A DNA stretch of 36,229 bases from Nitrospirota bacterium (GTDB taxonomy: Bacteria; Nitrospirota; Nitrospiria; Nitrospirales; Nitrospiraceae), in NCBI GenBank assembly GCA_002737345.1, contig NSIK01000008.1:8401-44629 (forward strand), read 5' to 3'. Made by a program: the position numbers and the translations under genes. Below are positions 7,762-16,167 of the stretch, in pieces; within the stretch, counting starts at the first letter, position 1; the number at the start of each line of letters is the position of its first letter. The notes under the pieces were generated by a model. The model was given only the letters and a program-made list of their open reading frames with translations, searched no databases and was not told the DNA's origin.

Positions 7762-8187
7762 GATCCTGTCTTCAAGACACAACTGTTTCGATTTATCGAT
7801 GTTCTGCCTTCGGTCACCGAGAACGAGCCAGTTGTCGCCATGGCGCGCAAGTATCTGGATGATGGGGTCTCAAGGCTCTCCCCACGACCAGCTTGGGCGC
7901 TCGGCTCAGCGGCAAGGCGATCAGAAGCGAGGTTCAGCAGATGGCCCGTACCTTCATCGTGGAAGCGACCGTTGAATCTGGAACTAACGAAGCAGGGGTT
8001 CGATCTAGGGAATCTGTATTTGAGCCGTCCAAACACCGGCGCGTTAGTCGGCCGTCAGCCCTTTGGTGGCCATGGGCTGTCAGGAGTCGGAGCGACGGCG
8101 GGAGGCGGCGAGTGTCTGATGCAATTCGTGGTGGCCCCGGTCGTCAGCGAGCAGACCCTCCACCGGGGATTCGCCCCGCCCAAGTAA
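7762..8187 (+). pseudogene. putA: remnant of bifunctional proline dehydrogenase / P5C dehydrogenase, internally deleted
   Basis: Two ends of a PutA-type enzyme are visible with the middle gone. From 7762 one frame reads DPVFKTQLFRFIDVLPSV and AMARKYLDDG, the N-terminal arm of bifunctional PutA proteins; a TAA stands just before it. At about 7893 the frame shifts to one reading GKAIRSEVQQMARTFIV, the lead-in to the proline dehydrogenase barrel. From about 7985 a third segment in the first frame reads FDLGNLYLSRPNTGALV, then GRQPFGGHGLSGVG and GGGECLMQFV, the C-terminal signature of P5C dehydrogenase, ending at TAA 8187. A full gene would be about 3 kb, so some 2.5 kb is missing. It cannot encode a working enzyme. 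The last 108 bp overlap the tail of the opposite-strand gene. Confidence 0.75.
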
Positions 8188-8973
8188 AGCCTTCGGTGGC
8201 TTGATCTCGTAGGACTCCAGTTCCTCGGTGATATCCGTGACCAGGCCCCGGTCTTCCAGCGGTGTGAGTTCCTGCCGTTCGATATACTTGACCAGCCCCA
8301 CGCCCTTCACGAACCAGGCGGTCATGACATCGGTGCCACGGGCAATCTGGTCTGTGCCGGAGAGGTGAATCTGCATAAACATACGGGCCTCGATCTTCAT
8401 GGCTTCGTGAAAGGTGCCGGCCGGTACGGTCACCGATTCCTGCCCCACTACCGTGGAGTCACCCTGCACATCGACTTTTTCATTCGCGCCATCGCGGTCC
8501 ATGTCTGTGCCGAAGTCCAGTCCCTTGCGGTTGAATTGCACGAACGAGGTCGAGACCTTCATGGGGAACCGCACGATCTGATAGGGCACGAGCTGCCGTT
8601 CCAAGGGCGTGCCTGGCTCAGACCCATGATAGATCATGCCGACGCTGTCGCGGCGGTAGAAACTATCCGAGGGGCCATGGTTCCCGGGATTGGTGTCGTG
8701 GAACACGGTGACGGTCATGCCCTTGATGGTCTTCGTGCTGGTGACGGTGGAGACGTTGGAGAAGAACTTATGGTCGATGGTTTGGAGCGGGCCTTCTGTG
8801 ATCTGGCCCCGGTAATGCCATGCATTGCCGATTTGATCGGGAAAGTAGTCGGAGGACTGCGCAATGATGCCAGCCTCTTCCGCTGCAAGAGGCCCTGCCC
8901 AGGCCGCGCATACAAGGAGCAAGATGGTGCTCACGCTGAGGCCCGTTCGATATCCACGTGTATACAGCCGCAT
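8080..8973 (-). CDS. secreted hypothetical protein with C-terminal tail from a pseudogene
   Basis: The start ATG at 8973 has GGAG 10 nt upstream and gives a clear signal peptide: MRLYTRGYRTGL, a hydrophobic core STILLLVCAAWAG, and a cleavage region PLAAEE. The mature part is beta-rich, with patterns often seen in periplasmic DUF3108/TapB-like proteins: DYFPDQIGNAWHYRG near the start, VPAGTFHEAMKIEA in the middle and AWFVKGVGLVKYIE later. I cannot give a function. The final 34 or so residues (after IKPPKA) are encoded by the antisense of the putA remnant and look unstructured and charged, so the natural end was probably near IKPP before read-through. Confidence 0.75.
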   Translation of the reverse strand: MRLYTRGYRTGLSVSTILLLVCAAWAGPLAAEEAGIIAQSSDYFPDQIGNAWHYRGQITEGPLQTIDHKFFSNVSTVTSTKTIKGMTVTVFHDTNPGNHGPSDSFYRRDSVGMIYHGSEPGTPLERQLVPYQIVRFPMKVSTSFVQFNRKGLDFGTDMDRDGANEKVDVQGDSTVVGQESVTVPAGTFHEAMKIEARMFMQIHLSGTDQIARGTDVMTAWFVKGVGLVKYIERQELTPLEDRGLVTDITEELESYEIKPPKALLGRGESPVEGLLADDRGHHELHQTLAASRRRSDS

Positions 8974-9110
8974 ATGCGAGGTTCTCCACCGGTTCAGCAA
9001 TAGTGGACCGTACCATAGGAATCCTCACCGCAGCAAGAAGATCGGCGTTCCTCTCTGTCCTGTCTGCATGCTTGCCTTCACTCTAGAATCGACCCATAAT
9101 CCACCGACGT

Positions 9111-9237
9111 GGTCTATCTGGTTCATCTGGCCTATCGCGTCTGTCTGGTTGCCGGATCGGAGTGCTCACCAGGCCAACCCGGTAGCCCAAAGGAACGAGA
9201 CAGACCAGAGAGACAAGATAGACCAGATGAACCAGAT
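9111..9237. repeat. GTCTRTCTGG-type inverted repeat overlapping a gene start
   Basis: The 20 bases at 9117-9136 are the reverse complement of 9217-9236 at 19 of 20 positions. Pairing continues inward with GTCT and TCTGG blocks, giving an imperfect hairpin with about 60 nt between arms. The right arm contains CCAGATGAACCAGATC, whose ATG (9227) is the best start for the downstream dehydrogenase. It is the most complete member of the repeat family in the window. Confidence 0.75.
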
Positions 9238-9961
9238 CAACCCAAGACAAGCAGTGCTGGTCACCGGCGCGTCCGGAGGGATCGGCCGCGCGATCAGTCT
9301 GGCCTTTGCGGAAGCAGGCTGGTCTGTGGGGGTCCATTACCATCGCCATAAGGCAGCGGCGGAGGAAACCCTCAGGCAAGTGGTGGCAGCCGGTGCAGCC
9401 GGATCGCTCTATGCCGCCGACATTCGCCAGTCCCGTACAGTACAAGAGATGGTGGATGTTTCCTGCCGGCACGTGCCTGCGCCGTCGGTGTTCATTTGCA
9501 ATGCGGGCATCGGAGGGAGCCAGCTCCTTCTTCGACAGGATGAAACTGCCTGGGCCGAGATCGTGGCTACGAACCTGACGGGAACTTTTCATTGTCTTCG
9601 CGCTATGGCGCCTCCCCTTCTTGCTAATGGAGGCGGGTCGATCGTGGTGATTGGGTCTCATGCCGGTTTTCATGGCGCGATAGGCCAGGCCGCTTATGCT
9701 GCATCCAAATCCGGTCTCATCGGTCTGGTGCAGACGGCGGCTCAGGAATGGGGAGTGGGCAACGTCCGGGTGAATCTTCTTTTGCCTGGCTGGCAAACGA
9801 CTGGACTATCGGAAGGGGCCATGCCGGAAGGCGATCAATGGCAGCATCATGCGCTGGGACGGTCTCCGTCACGAGACGAAGTGGCCAAAACTGTCTTATA
9901 TCTAGCGCAACTCAAGGATGTGTCGGGACAGGTATGGAATTGCGATAGCCGAAATCTCTAG
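9227..9961 (+). CDS. short-chain dehydrogenase/reductase, FabG-like
   Basis: A 244-residue classical SDR. The NAD(P)-binding motif TGASGGIG is at 13-20, NAG at 92-94, and the catalytic Ser (VIGS, S144), Tyr157 and Lys161 (YAASK) are all present. The closest role by appearance is 3-oxoacyl-ACP reductase. It ends 9 bp before bioD, so the pair is probably co-transcribed, hinting at reduction of a pimelate-precursor acyl chain for biotin; that is inference. The ATG at 9227 lies inside a repeat element and has no clear ribosome binding site. No later start preserves the glycine motif except a GTG at residue 10. Confidence 0.88.
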   Translation: MNQINPRQAVLVTGASGGIGRAISLAFAEAGWSVGVHYHRHKAAAEETLRQVVAAGAAGSLYAADIRQSRTVQEMVDVSCRHVPAPSVFICNAGIGGSQLLLRQDETAWAEIVATNLTGTFHCLRAMAPPLLANGGGSIVVIGSHAGFHGAIGQAAYAASKSGLIGLVQTAAQEWGVGNVRVNLLLPGWQTTGLSEGAMPEGDQWQHHALGRSPSRDEVAKTVLYLAQLKDVSGQVWNCDSRNL

Positions 9962-9970
9962 AACCACGCT

Positions 9971-10741
9971 ATGCGACAAACTAAAGTCAAATCTCGCCAG
10001 TCTAGCCCGCGAGGGGTCTTCATCACTGCGACCGATACTGGCGTCGGGAAAACACTCGTGGCTGCTGCATTGGTGGCGCATCTGAGACAGCGGGGAATCG
10101 ACATCGGCGTGATGAAGCCGGTTGAGACCGGGATTACACGAGCAACCAAGGCCCAGTCCGATGGAGTGAGGCTACAGCAAGCGGCGGGAAGTAATGACCT
10201 GATGGCCGAGGTCTGTCCCTATGTCTTTCGATTGCCACTGGCGCCTCTCTCTGCCGCCCGAGAAGAAGGACAGACGATCCGGATCGCGACCATCCTACAA
10301 GCCTTCCGTACACTGCGTCGGAAACATGATCTGCTGGTCGTGGAAGGCGCAGGCGGTTTGCATGTGCCGATCACGGAAACCGTCGACGGGCTGTCCCTCC
10401 TCGAACGCATGGGCCTCCCCGTCATTGTGGTGGGATCGTCGGGCCTGGGCGGAATCAATCATGCACTCCTGACGCTTGCCGCGCTCCGTCAGCGGAAGAT
10501 TCCTGTCGTGGCGCTGGTCTTGAATCGATTGAAGCCTGTCCGTAGGGCGCGCGAGCGCGCGCAGGAAGAATCGACTGTGACTCTGTTGCGACGGCTGGCG
10601 AAGGTTCCCGTAGTGGGGCCCCTCCCCTATAGTGCCAGCGTGACGAAGCATTGGCAGGACGGCATGATACAACTGGCCTGGGCTGCGGAGATTATGACGC
10701 TGGCGAAGCTGGTGTCGGCATACGGGAAAGAAAAGTCCTAA
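9971..10741 (+). CDS. bioD: dethiobiotin synthetase
   Basis: An ATP-dependent carboxylase that closes the ureido ring of dethiobiotin from 7,8-diaminopelargonate. The family start FITATDTGVGKTLVAAAL holds the P-loop at about residues 18-30. MKPVETG provides the conserved Lys and Thr region, VVEGAGGLHVPI is the BioD signature, and LNRL plus a VVGPLPY segment close the domain. Length 256 residues is slightly long because of a basic N-terminal tail (MRQTKVKSRQSSPRG). The last 50 bp overlap the 3' end of thiE on the other strand. The neighbour SDR and biotin-dependent accBC nearby fit the biotin theme. Confidence 0.95.
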   Translation: MRQTKVKSRQSSPRGVFITATDTGVGKTLVAAALVAHLRQRGIDIGVMKPVETGITRATKAQSDGVRLQQAAGSNDLMAEVCPYVFRLPLAPLSAAREEGQTIRIATILQAFRTLRRKHDLLVVEGAGGLHVPITETVDGLSLLERMGLPVIVVGSSGLGGINHALLTLAALRQRKIPVVALVLNRLKPVRRARERAQEESTVTLLRRLAKVPVVGPLPYSASVTKHWQDGMIQLAWAAEIMTLAKLVSAYGKEKS

Positions 10742-11348
10742 CCGCTTCTCGAATATCCGCGGCTTTCAGGATGGCCGAAATGACCGCGACTCCATCGGCT
10801 CCCGCCTCCATCACGTCACTGACCTGGCCAATCTGAATGCCTCCGATTGCAAAGACCGGTAGCGACGTCAATGTGCGTATCGCCCGTAATCCCTCCAGCC
10901 CCACCACTGGATCGTGATCCAGCTTCGAGCCTGGCGTAAAGATCGGCCCAAAGCCCAGGTAGTCCGGTTTTCCGGCGCTGGCTTCCCACACCTGCTCGGG
11001 ATTGTGGGTGGAGATGCCGATCAGCTTGTCCGGCCCCATGACCTTGCGGGCCAGATCGAGCGGTAGATCTCCCTGCCCCAAATGCACACCATCCGCATCG
11101 ACAGCCAGGGCCAAGTCGCAGCGATCATTCACGATGAAGAGGACGCCGGCCTTCGCCGCTGCCTGCCGAAGCGGCAAGGCTTCGCGATAGGCCTCCTTCA
11201 TCGAGGCGGTCTTGTTACGATATTGGAAGAGCGTGGCGCCAGCCTCAGCGGAAGCTGTCAGCACGTCGATCAAGGGACGTGCAGGACACACAGAGGGATC
11301 GAGAATGATGTAGAGGCGGTTGAGGCTGGAGCTGGTTTTTGGGGCCAT
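10692..11348 (-). CDS. thiE: thiamine-phosphate synthase
   Basis: ThiE joins HMP-pyrophosphate and thiazole phosphate to make thiamine monophosphate. The TIM-barrel motifs are clear: LFQYRNKTAS (pyrophosphate binding), FIVNDRCDLALAVDADG, VHLGQGDLP, IGISTHNPEQV, YLGFGPIFTPGSK, and the C-terminal FAIGGIQIGQV with GADGVAVISAI. Length (218 aa) is typical. It is the last gene of the minus-strand run, 49 bp after accC. Its final codons overlap bioD tail-to-tail by 50 bp. No TPP riboswitch was seen upstream. Confidence 0.95.
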   Translation of the reverse strand: MAPKTSSSLNRLYIILDPSVCPARPLIDVLTASAEAGATLFQYRNKTASMKEAYREALPLRQAAAKAGVLFIVNDRCDLALAVDADGVHLGQGDLPLDLARKVMGPDKLIGISTHNPEQVWEASAGKPDYLGFGPIFTPGSKLDHDPVVGLEGLRAIRTLTSLPVFAIGGIQIGQVSDVMEAGADGVAVISAILKAADIREAVRTFLSRMPTPASPAS

Positions 11349-11397
11349 GCTGCAACGAACTGTACCAGGGTGAAACGCTCGCTCGAATCATGAGCCC

Positions 11398-12738
11398 CTA
11401 ATTGGCGAGGAACCGCTCCAGGAAGGTAGTGGAGACATGACCACTTTGAAAGTCGGGATCGTCCAGGATGCGCTTATGCAGCGGGATGGTCGTCTTGATG
11501 CCTTCGATCACGAATTCGTCGAGCGCGCGGCGCATGCGGGCGATGGACTCCTGCCGGTCGCGGCCATGGGTAATGACCTTGGCGATCATCGAATCGTAAA
11601 ACGGGACGACCATCATGTTCGATTCCAGGGCGGAGTCGACGCGGACACCGAACCCGCCCGGGGCGCTGTATTTGGTGATCATGCCTGGACAGGGTGTGAA
11701 TTTTTCAGGATCTTCAGCATTAATGCGGCATTCGAGGCTGTGCCCGTTGAGCTTAATGTCTTGCTGCTTAAACAAAAGAGATTGCCCGGCTGCGATCCGG
11801 ATCTGCTCCTTGATGAGATCGATGCCGGTCACCATTTCCGTAATCGCATGTTCCACCTGGATGCGAGTATTCACTTCCATGAAGAAGAAGTTGTGGTCTT
11901 TGTCGAGCAGGAACTCAACGGTTCCGACATTTCGGTAATGCACAGCTTTGACGGCTTCGACGGCCACGCGGCAGATTTCCTTGCGCAGCTTCTCGCCGAC
12001 GGCCGGTGATGGCGTTTCTTCCAGCAGCTTCTGATGCCGGCGTTGAATCGAACAGTCTCGTTCCCCGAAATGCACGACATGCCCGCGGTGGTCGGCAGCA
12101 ATCTGCACTTCGATATGACGGGGTTCGAGAAAATATCGTTCAAGATACACAGCATCGTTGCCGAATGTCGTTTTCGCCTCCGCTTGCGCCGCTTGAAAAG
12201 CGCGCGCAAGGTCCTCGGGTTTATTGACGACGCGCATGCCGCGCCCGCCCCCGCCGGCCGAGGCTTTGATGATGACGGGGTAACCGATTTTCGTCGCCGC
12301 TTCGAGGGCTGCTTGCTCGCTCTTCAACTCGCCTGGACTGCCCGGTGTGACCGGTAACCCACGACTGGCGACAATTTCACGCGCCTTGGCTTTGTCACCC
12401 AGGAGCGAGATATGTTCGGACGTCGGCCCGATGAATTTCATGCCGATGGATTCGCAGACTTCGGCGAAATGCGCATTTTCCGAGAGGAACCCGTAGCCAG
12501 GGTGGATAGCGTCCGCCCCGGTGATCTCGGCTGCGCTCAGGACGTTGGGAATATTGCGGTAGCTCAGGGCCGCATCGGGAGGCCCGACGCAAATCTTTTC
12601 ATCGGCTGCGCGCACATGGAGGCTCGCAGCATCGGCTTCGGAAAAAATCGCCACTGTCTTAATGCCGAGCTCTTTGCAGGCGCGAATGACTCGAAGAGCG
12701 ATCTCACCGCGATTGGCTATCAGTACTTTCTTGAACAA
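11398..12738 (-). CDS. accC: acetyl-CoA carboxylase, biotin carboxylase subunit
   Basis: An ATP-grasp enzyme that carboxylates biotin on AccB for malonyl-CoA synthesis. It begins [20 protein letters not shown] and has [16 protein letters not shown], the glycine-rich ATP loop [14 protein letters not shown], the [16 protein letters not shown] block, [15 protein letters not shown] at the active site and [13 protein letters not shown]. At 446 residues it is full length. It starts with TTG, preceded by GGAG at 8 nt; no ATG is available at the correct N-terminus. It sits 33 bp after accB, and with efp forms the common efp-accB-accC group. Confidence 0.97.
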   Translation of the reverse strand: MFKKVLIANRGEIALRVIRACKELGIKTVAIFSEADAASLHVRAADEKICVGPPDAALSYRNIPNVLSAAEITGADAIHPGYGFLSENAHFAEVCESIGMKFIGPTSEHISLLGDKAKAREIVASRGLPVTPGSPGELKSEQAALEAATKIGYPVIIKASAGGGGRGMRVVNKPEDLARAFQAAQAEAKTTFGNDAVYLERYFLEPRHIEVQIAADHRGHVVHFGERDCSIQRRHQKLLEETPSPAVGEKLRKEICRVAVEAVKAVHYRNVGTVEFLLDKDHNFFFMEVNTRIQVEHAITEMVTGIDLIKEQIRIAAGQSLLFKQQDIKLNGHSLECRINAEDPEKFTPCPGMITKYSAPGGFGVRVDSALESNMMVVPFYDSMIAKVITHGRDRQESIARMRRALDEFVIEGIKTTIPLHKRILDDPDFQSGHVSTTFLERFLAN

Positions 12739-12771
12739 CGTAAATACTCCGGTGTGGGGCAGGGAGGAGGA

Positions 12772-13344
12772 CTAGGGCGCGGCTGTCGGATCGACAAGGA
12801 AGAGGGCCTGGCCATATTCGACTGGCTTGGTGCTCTCGGCCAGAATTTTCGTGATCCGTCCGTCCACTTCTGATTCAATTTCGTTCATCAGCTTCATCGC
12901 TTCGACGATGCAGAGAACCTGGCCTTTTTTCACGTAATCGCCTTCTTCCACATAGGGATCGGCATCCGGCGAGGGCGAGCGATAGAAGGTCCCGACGATC
13001 GGCGACGGGATGGTGATCATCCCGATCGTGCATTCCACCGGCGCGCCTGCCTCGCCCGTCGGCTGAGACGAGGACGTGGAGCTGGAGGCCCCCTGCTCGG
13101 CGACGGTGGTCGTGATGGTTCGCATCTCGAATTCGTGCCGTACGCGGATTCTGAGGCCTTCGCGCTCCAGTTCCAGTTCGGTCAAATTATTTTTCTTGAG
13201 CAGATCGATCAGGTCCTGGATGTGCTGGCTCTGCTGTCCCGAGAGTCGAGGCAGGCCTTGTCCGCCCGCAGAGTCGACAAGGGGCCGAGGAAGAATGATC
13301 CGTGTCCCGCGCTTCTTCGATTTGCTCATTTTTTGTTTGCTCAC
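12772..13344 (-). CDS. accB: acetyl-CoA carboxylase, biotin carboxyl carrier protein
   Basis: The carrier of covalently bound biotin in acetyl-CoA carboxylase. The C-terminal biotinyl domain includes [18 protein letters not shown] (with the thumb region) and the EAMKLMNEI motif, whose K151 is the biotinylation site. The N-terminal part ([22 protein letters not shown]) is the usual AccB N-domain, followed by a Ser/Thr-rich linker. A basic extension ([13 protein letters not shown]) precedes it. The GTG start at 13344 overlaps the efp stop by 4 bp (GTGA) and has GGAG at 8 nt, so translation is coupled. Confidence 0.96.
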   Translation of the reverse strand: MSKQKMSKSKKRGTRIILPRPLVDSAGGQGLPRLSGQQSQHIQDLIDLLKKNNLTELELEREGLRIRVRHEFEMRTITTTVAEQGASSSTSSSQPTGEAGAPVECTIGMITIPSPIVGTFYRSPSPDADPYVEEGDYVKKGQVLCIVEAMKLMNEIESEVDGRITKILAESTKPVEYGQALFLVDPTAAP

Positions 13345-13901
13345 CGAACACGCTCCACGTAAGACCTGGTCCGTGTATCGATCTTAATCATGGTCCCAGT
13401 TTCCAAGTAAAGAGGCACCTTGAGGGTGGCGCCGGTTTCCAGGGTAGCGAGTTTGGTGCCGCCCGTGGCGGTGTCGCCACGAAACCCCGGTTCAGTATCC
13501 GTCACTTTCAATTCGATAAAGTTCGGCAGCTCGACATCGATTGGACGATGCTCGTACACGAGAATCTTCACGATCATGTTCTCTTTCAACAGATCCGCAT
13601 TGTCACCGAGCTTGCCTTTTTCGAACGTCAGTTGCTCGAAGCTGTCCGTGTCCATAAAGGTATAGGCGTCGTCGGTGGCATAGAGGAATTGCATGTCCCG
13701 CTCTTCGAGATCCGGTTCTTCGAACCGCTCCCCCGACCGGAAGGTCCGGTCGATGACGCTGCCTGTGAGATAGCCCTTGAGCTTGGTGCGCACGAAGGCG
13801 CCGCCCTTGCCAGGCTTCACATGCTGGAATTCAATGATATAGAACGGCTGGCTATCCACCATGAGCCGCACGCCCCCGTGAAAATCTGTCGTGGAAATCA
13901 C
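13341..13901 (-). CDS. efp: elongation factor P
   Basis: EF-P relieves ribosome stalling at polyproline. The modified loop KPGKGGAF carries K32, the residue that is beta-lysylated or otherwise modified. [25 protein letters not shown] in the OB domains and [19 protein letters not shown] at the C-terminus are standard. Length 186 aa is normal. The start is GTG with GGAG at 6 nt. No epmA/earP modification gene is present in this window, so the type of modification cannot be told. It is followed by accB with a 4-bp overlap and preceded by aroQ. Confidence 0.97.
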   Translation of the reverse strand: MISTTDFHGGVRLMVDSQPFYIIEFQHVKPGKGGAFVRTKLKGYLTGSVIDRTFRSGERFEEPDLEERDMQFLYATDDAYTFMDTDSFEQLTFEKGKLGDNADLLKENMIVKILVYEHRPIDVELPNFIELKVTDTEPGFRGDTATGGTKLATLETGATLKVPLYLETGTMIKIDTRTRSYVERVR

Positions 13902-13948
13902 TCAATGCTCCATTCGAACTGTAAGAGATCGCTCAATAGACGCTGCAA

Positions 13949-14449
13949 TTATTTTGTGCCTTTTGCCGCGCGTCTCGCTGGTACCGGCCTAGACGTCTTC
14001 TTCTGTCGTTTGACTGCAGTCAGATGGTCGCAGAGTCCACGGAGCGCGAGAAGGTACCCGGTCGGTCCCAACCCGGCAATTAGCCCCAGGGCGACTCCCG
14101 CAATATAGGACTGATGGCGAAACTCCTCCCGCTGATGAATGTTGGACAGATGGACCTCCACCGTCGGGAGGCCCACTGCCGCAATCGCATCCCGAATCGC
14201 GATGCTGGTATGAGTATAGGCGGCTGGGTTGATGATGATTCCGTCGTATTCCTTACGCGCCTCCTGAATCCAGTTGACCAGCTCTCCCTCGCTATTGGAC
14301 TGGCGCAGGTCCACTTTGAGGGCCAGCTCCTTCGCCAACGTCCGGAGGGCCGAGTTGAGGTCATCCAGGGACTGGGTGCCGTAAATCGACTGCTCCCTGG
14401 TCCCCAGGAGATTCAAATTGGGCCCATGCAAGACTCGTATGCGCAACAT
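13949..14449 (-). CDS. aroQ: 3-dehydroquinate dehydratase, type II
   Basis: A shikimate-pathway enzyme converting 3-dehydroquinate to 3-dehydroshikimate. The protein starts [19 protein letters not shown], the family signature, with the catalytic Tyr in EQSIYGTQ, the Arg-bearing [28 protein letters not shown], and [20 protein letters not shown] with the catalytic His. I start at 14449 because family members begin exactly there. The frame stays open for 82 further codons upstream, but these belong to a probable gene remnant. A basic C-terminal tail of about 20 residues ([11 protein letters not shown] and beyond) is extra. Confidence 0.95.
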   Translation of the reverse strand: MLRIRVLHGPNLNLLGTREQSIYGTQSLDDLNSALRTLAKELALKVDLRQSNSEGELVNWIQEARKEYDGIIINPAAYTHTSIAIRDAIAAVGLPTVEVHLSNIHQREEFRHQSYIAGVALGLIAGLGPTGYLLALRGLCDHLTAVKRQKKTSRPVPARRAAKGTK

Positions 14450-14897
14450 GCCTGTTTCTTCAGGAACTAGATATGTGAGGCCGATTCCTTGTGACAAGGT
14501 CCAGCAGGCCGGCATTGTAGCAGGCCGCCTCAAATCGGTCAAACTCGCAAAATTATTGGGAAGTCTTGAGGTGCCAGCTGTTGGCCTCGGTAGGGTCACG
14601 CGCCGTGACTCGATGGTTCGAAGCCAGGCTTCTAGCTGGACCACGACTCCTGTGCGCAGCGATGGAGCAGGAGCATCCGTCCGGTCTAACGACACATTGG
14701 TTTGCGTGGCAAACGCTTGGGGCTCGCAAGGCGCCGATGGCTTGGGCGACGCCGGTTCCTCTCTTGCCTCATGCCGGCTTTGCCATCGGCTTCAGCTAAG
14801 GGCAGGAGCGCTTTGGACTGCGGATCGTTGCCCAGCTGAGTGGCGCGAGCCGGTCGATTTTCAGCGAGGCCTCTGCGGCGTTATGATTTTGTGCCAT
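14450..14897 (-). pseudogene. possible decayed gene between coaBC and aroQ
   Basis: About 450 bp without an intact gene. An ATG at 14897 opens a 33-codon frame. Protein-like segments then appear in shifting frames: [18 protein letters not shown], then [17 protein letters not shown], then [16 protein letters not shown] with VTLPRP. The last frame continues in phase into aroQ. The pattern of helix plus Pro-rich linker resembles the N-terminal tail of family 4 uracil-DNA glycosylases, which neighbour coaBC in some bacteria, but no catalytic motif remains. Decay of that gene is a guess; random open frames are an alternative. Confidence 0.3.
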
Positions 14898-14901
14898 GAG
14901 G

Positions 14902-16164
14902 CTAACGCCTCTCTGCAACCGGCTTGGAGGCCTGGTTCGATGCTGTGGCGCACAGCAATGCCTGCGCCTTGTTCAGAATGGCATCGGCCATCGCCCGTTT
15001 CGACATCAGCGGAAGTTCCATCAGGGTCCCCTGCCGATCGATTAGCGTGGCGGCGTTGTAGTCGCTGCCGAATCCCGCTCCCTCTGTCGTAACATCGTTG
15101 GCCACGATGAGGTCGAGTCCTTTGGCTGCCAGTTTGTCTTTCGCATGGGCGATCAAATCGTGGGTCTCTGCGGCGAAGCCGACAAGGAGCTGGGTCGTCC
15201 GTTGGGCCGAGAGCGCAGCCAGAATGTCGGTGGTTCGTTCGAGCGCAAACGGCTGGTCGGTCTGGGACTGCTTTTTGATTTTTTGCGAAGTGGGATGGAG
15301 GGGGCGAAAGTCCGACACGGCGGCGGCCATGATCACGACGGTCGACCAGGCCAGACGGTCAAACAGGGCCTTCGTCATGTCTTCGGCTGTTTGAACCCGG
15401 ACCATTTCGATGTCTCGTGGCGCAGGCAAGGCCGTGGGTCCGCTGACGAGCACGACTTGGGCTCCCCTCGCCCTGGCTGCTTCGGCGAGGGCATGGCCCA
15501 TCTTGCCGGAGGAGCGATTGGAGATGAACCGGACCGGATCGATCGGTTCTTGCGTGGGGCCAGCGGATATCAGGATGCGGTGTCCGTGCCAATCGCGTTG
15601 TGGCGCCAGGGCGGATTGCAGGGCTACGAGAATTTTCTGCTCTTCCGCCAGACGGCCTTGGCCGACTTTCCCGGAGGCGAGCGGTCCTTCTTCAGGCCCG
15701 ACGACGATCGTTCCCCTCGCGCGCAAAGTCCGCACATGCTCCGTGACGGCTGGGTGTGTCCACATTCCCCCATCCATCGCGGGCGCCATAATCACGGGAC
15801 ATTGCGCCGTGAGGAGCATCGTCGAGAGTAAATCATCGCCCAGGCCCAGCGCCGACTTCGCCAGACAATTGGCCGTGGCCGGCGCAATCACGATGGCATC
15901 CGCCTGCTCGGGCAGCGACAAGTGCTTCATCTCCTGATGCGCCTCGAACACATCCGTCGAGACGGGATGGCCGGAGAGCACTTCAAACGTCAGGGGTGTG
16001 ACGAACTTCGTCGCGGAGGCTGTCATCACGACCTGGACGGTGGCGCCTTCGCGGAGCAGAGTCCGGAGTAGCGAAACCGCCTTGTAGGCCGCGATACTGC
16101 CGGTTACACCCAGCACGATTCGCGTCCCGATCAACGTCGGCCCGTTGGAGCCGGAGAGTGCCAC
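14902..16164 (-). CDS. coaBC: bifunctional phosphopantothenoylcysteine decarboxylase / phosphopantothenate-cysteine ligase
   Basis: Two consecutive steps of coenzyme A synthesis. The N-terminal CoaC flavoprotein half has GVTGSIAAYKAV, the catalytic-His region around MKHLSLPEQADAIVIAPAT, ANCLAKSALGLGDDLLS, and PAMDGGMW, where the frequent Asn of PAMN is Asp. The C-terminal CoaB half has ISAGPTQEPIDPVRFISN, RSSGKMGHALA and MAAAVSDFRP. Length 420 aa is normal. The GTG start lies 3 nt after the rpoZ stop, with GAGG upstream inside rpoZ, so the two are co-translated. Confidence 0.95.
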   Translation of the reverse strand: MALSGSNGPTLIGTRIVLGVTGSIAAYKAVSLLRTLLREGATVQVVMTASATKFVTPLTFEVLSGHPVSTDVFEAHQEMKHLSLPEQADAIVIAPATANCLAKSALGLGDDLLSTMLLTAQCPVIMAPAMDGGMWTHPAVTEHVRTLRARGTIVVGPEEGPLASGKVGQGRLAEEQKILVALQSALAPQRDWHGHRILISAGPTQEPIDPVRFISNRSSGKMGHALAEAARARGAQVVLVSGPTALPAPRDIEMVRVQTAEDMTKALFDRLAWSTVVIMAAAVSDFRPLHPTSQKIKKQSQTDQPFALERTTDILAALSAQRTTQLLVGFAAETHDLIAHAKDKLAAKGLDLIVANDVTTEGAGFGSDYNAATLIDRQGTLMELPLMSKRAMADAILNKAQALLCATASNQASKPVAERR

Positions 16165-16167
16165 AAA

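Noticed and set aside
7698-8036. A 112-aa minus-strand frame opposite the putA remnant
   Set aside because: It is the antisense of recognisable PutA sequence and has no known motif or ribosome binding site.
14450-14695. N-terminal extension of AroQ by 82 residues in an open frame
   Set aside because: Type II dehydroquinases start directly with a short Met-x-x-I-x-V-L-x-G-P-N-L block; the extension has no family support and fits better as a gene remnant.
15750-15800. Loss of function in CoaBC because PAMN is PAMD
   Set aside because: Asp at this position is, as far as I recall, found in other bacterial Dfp proteins, and all other motifs are intact.
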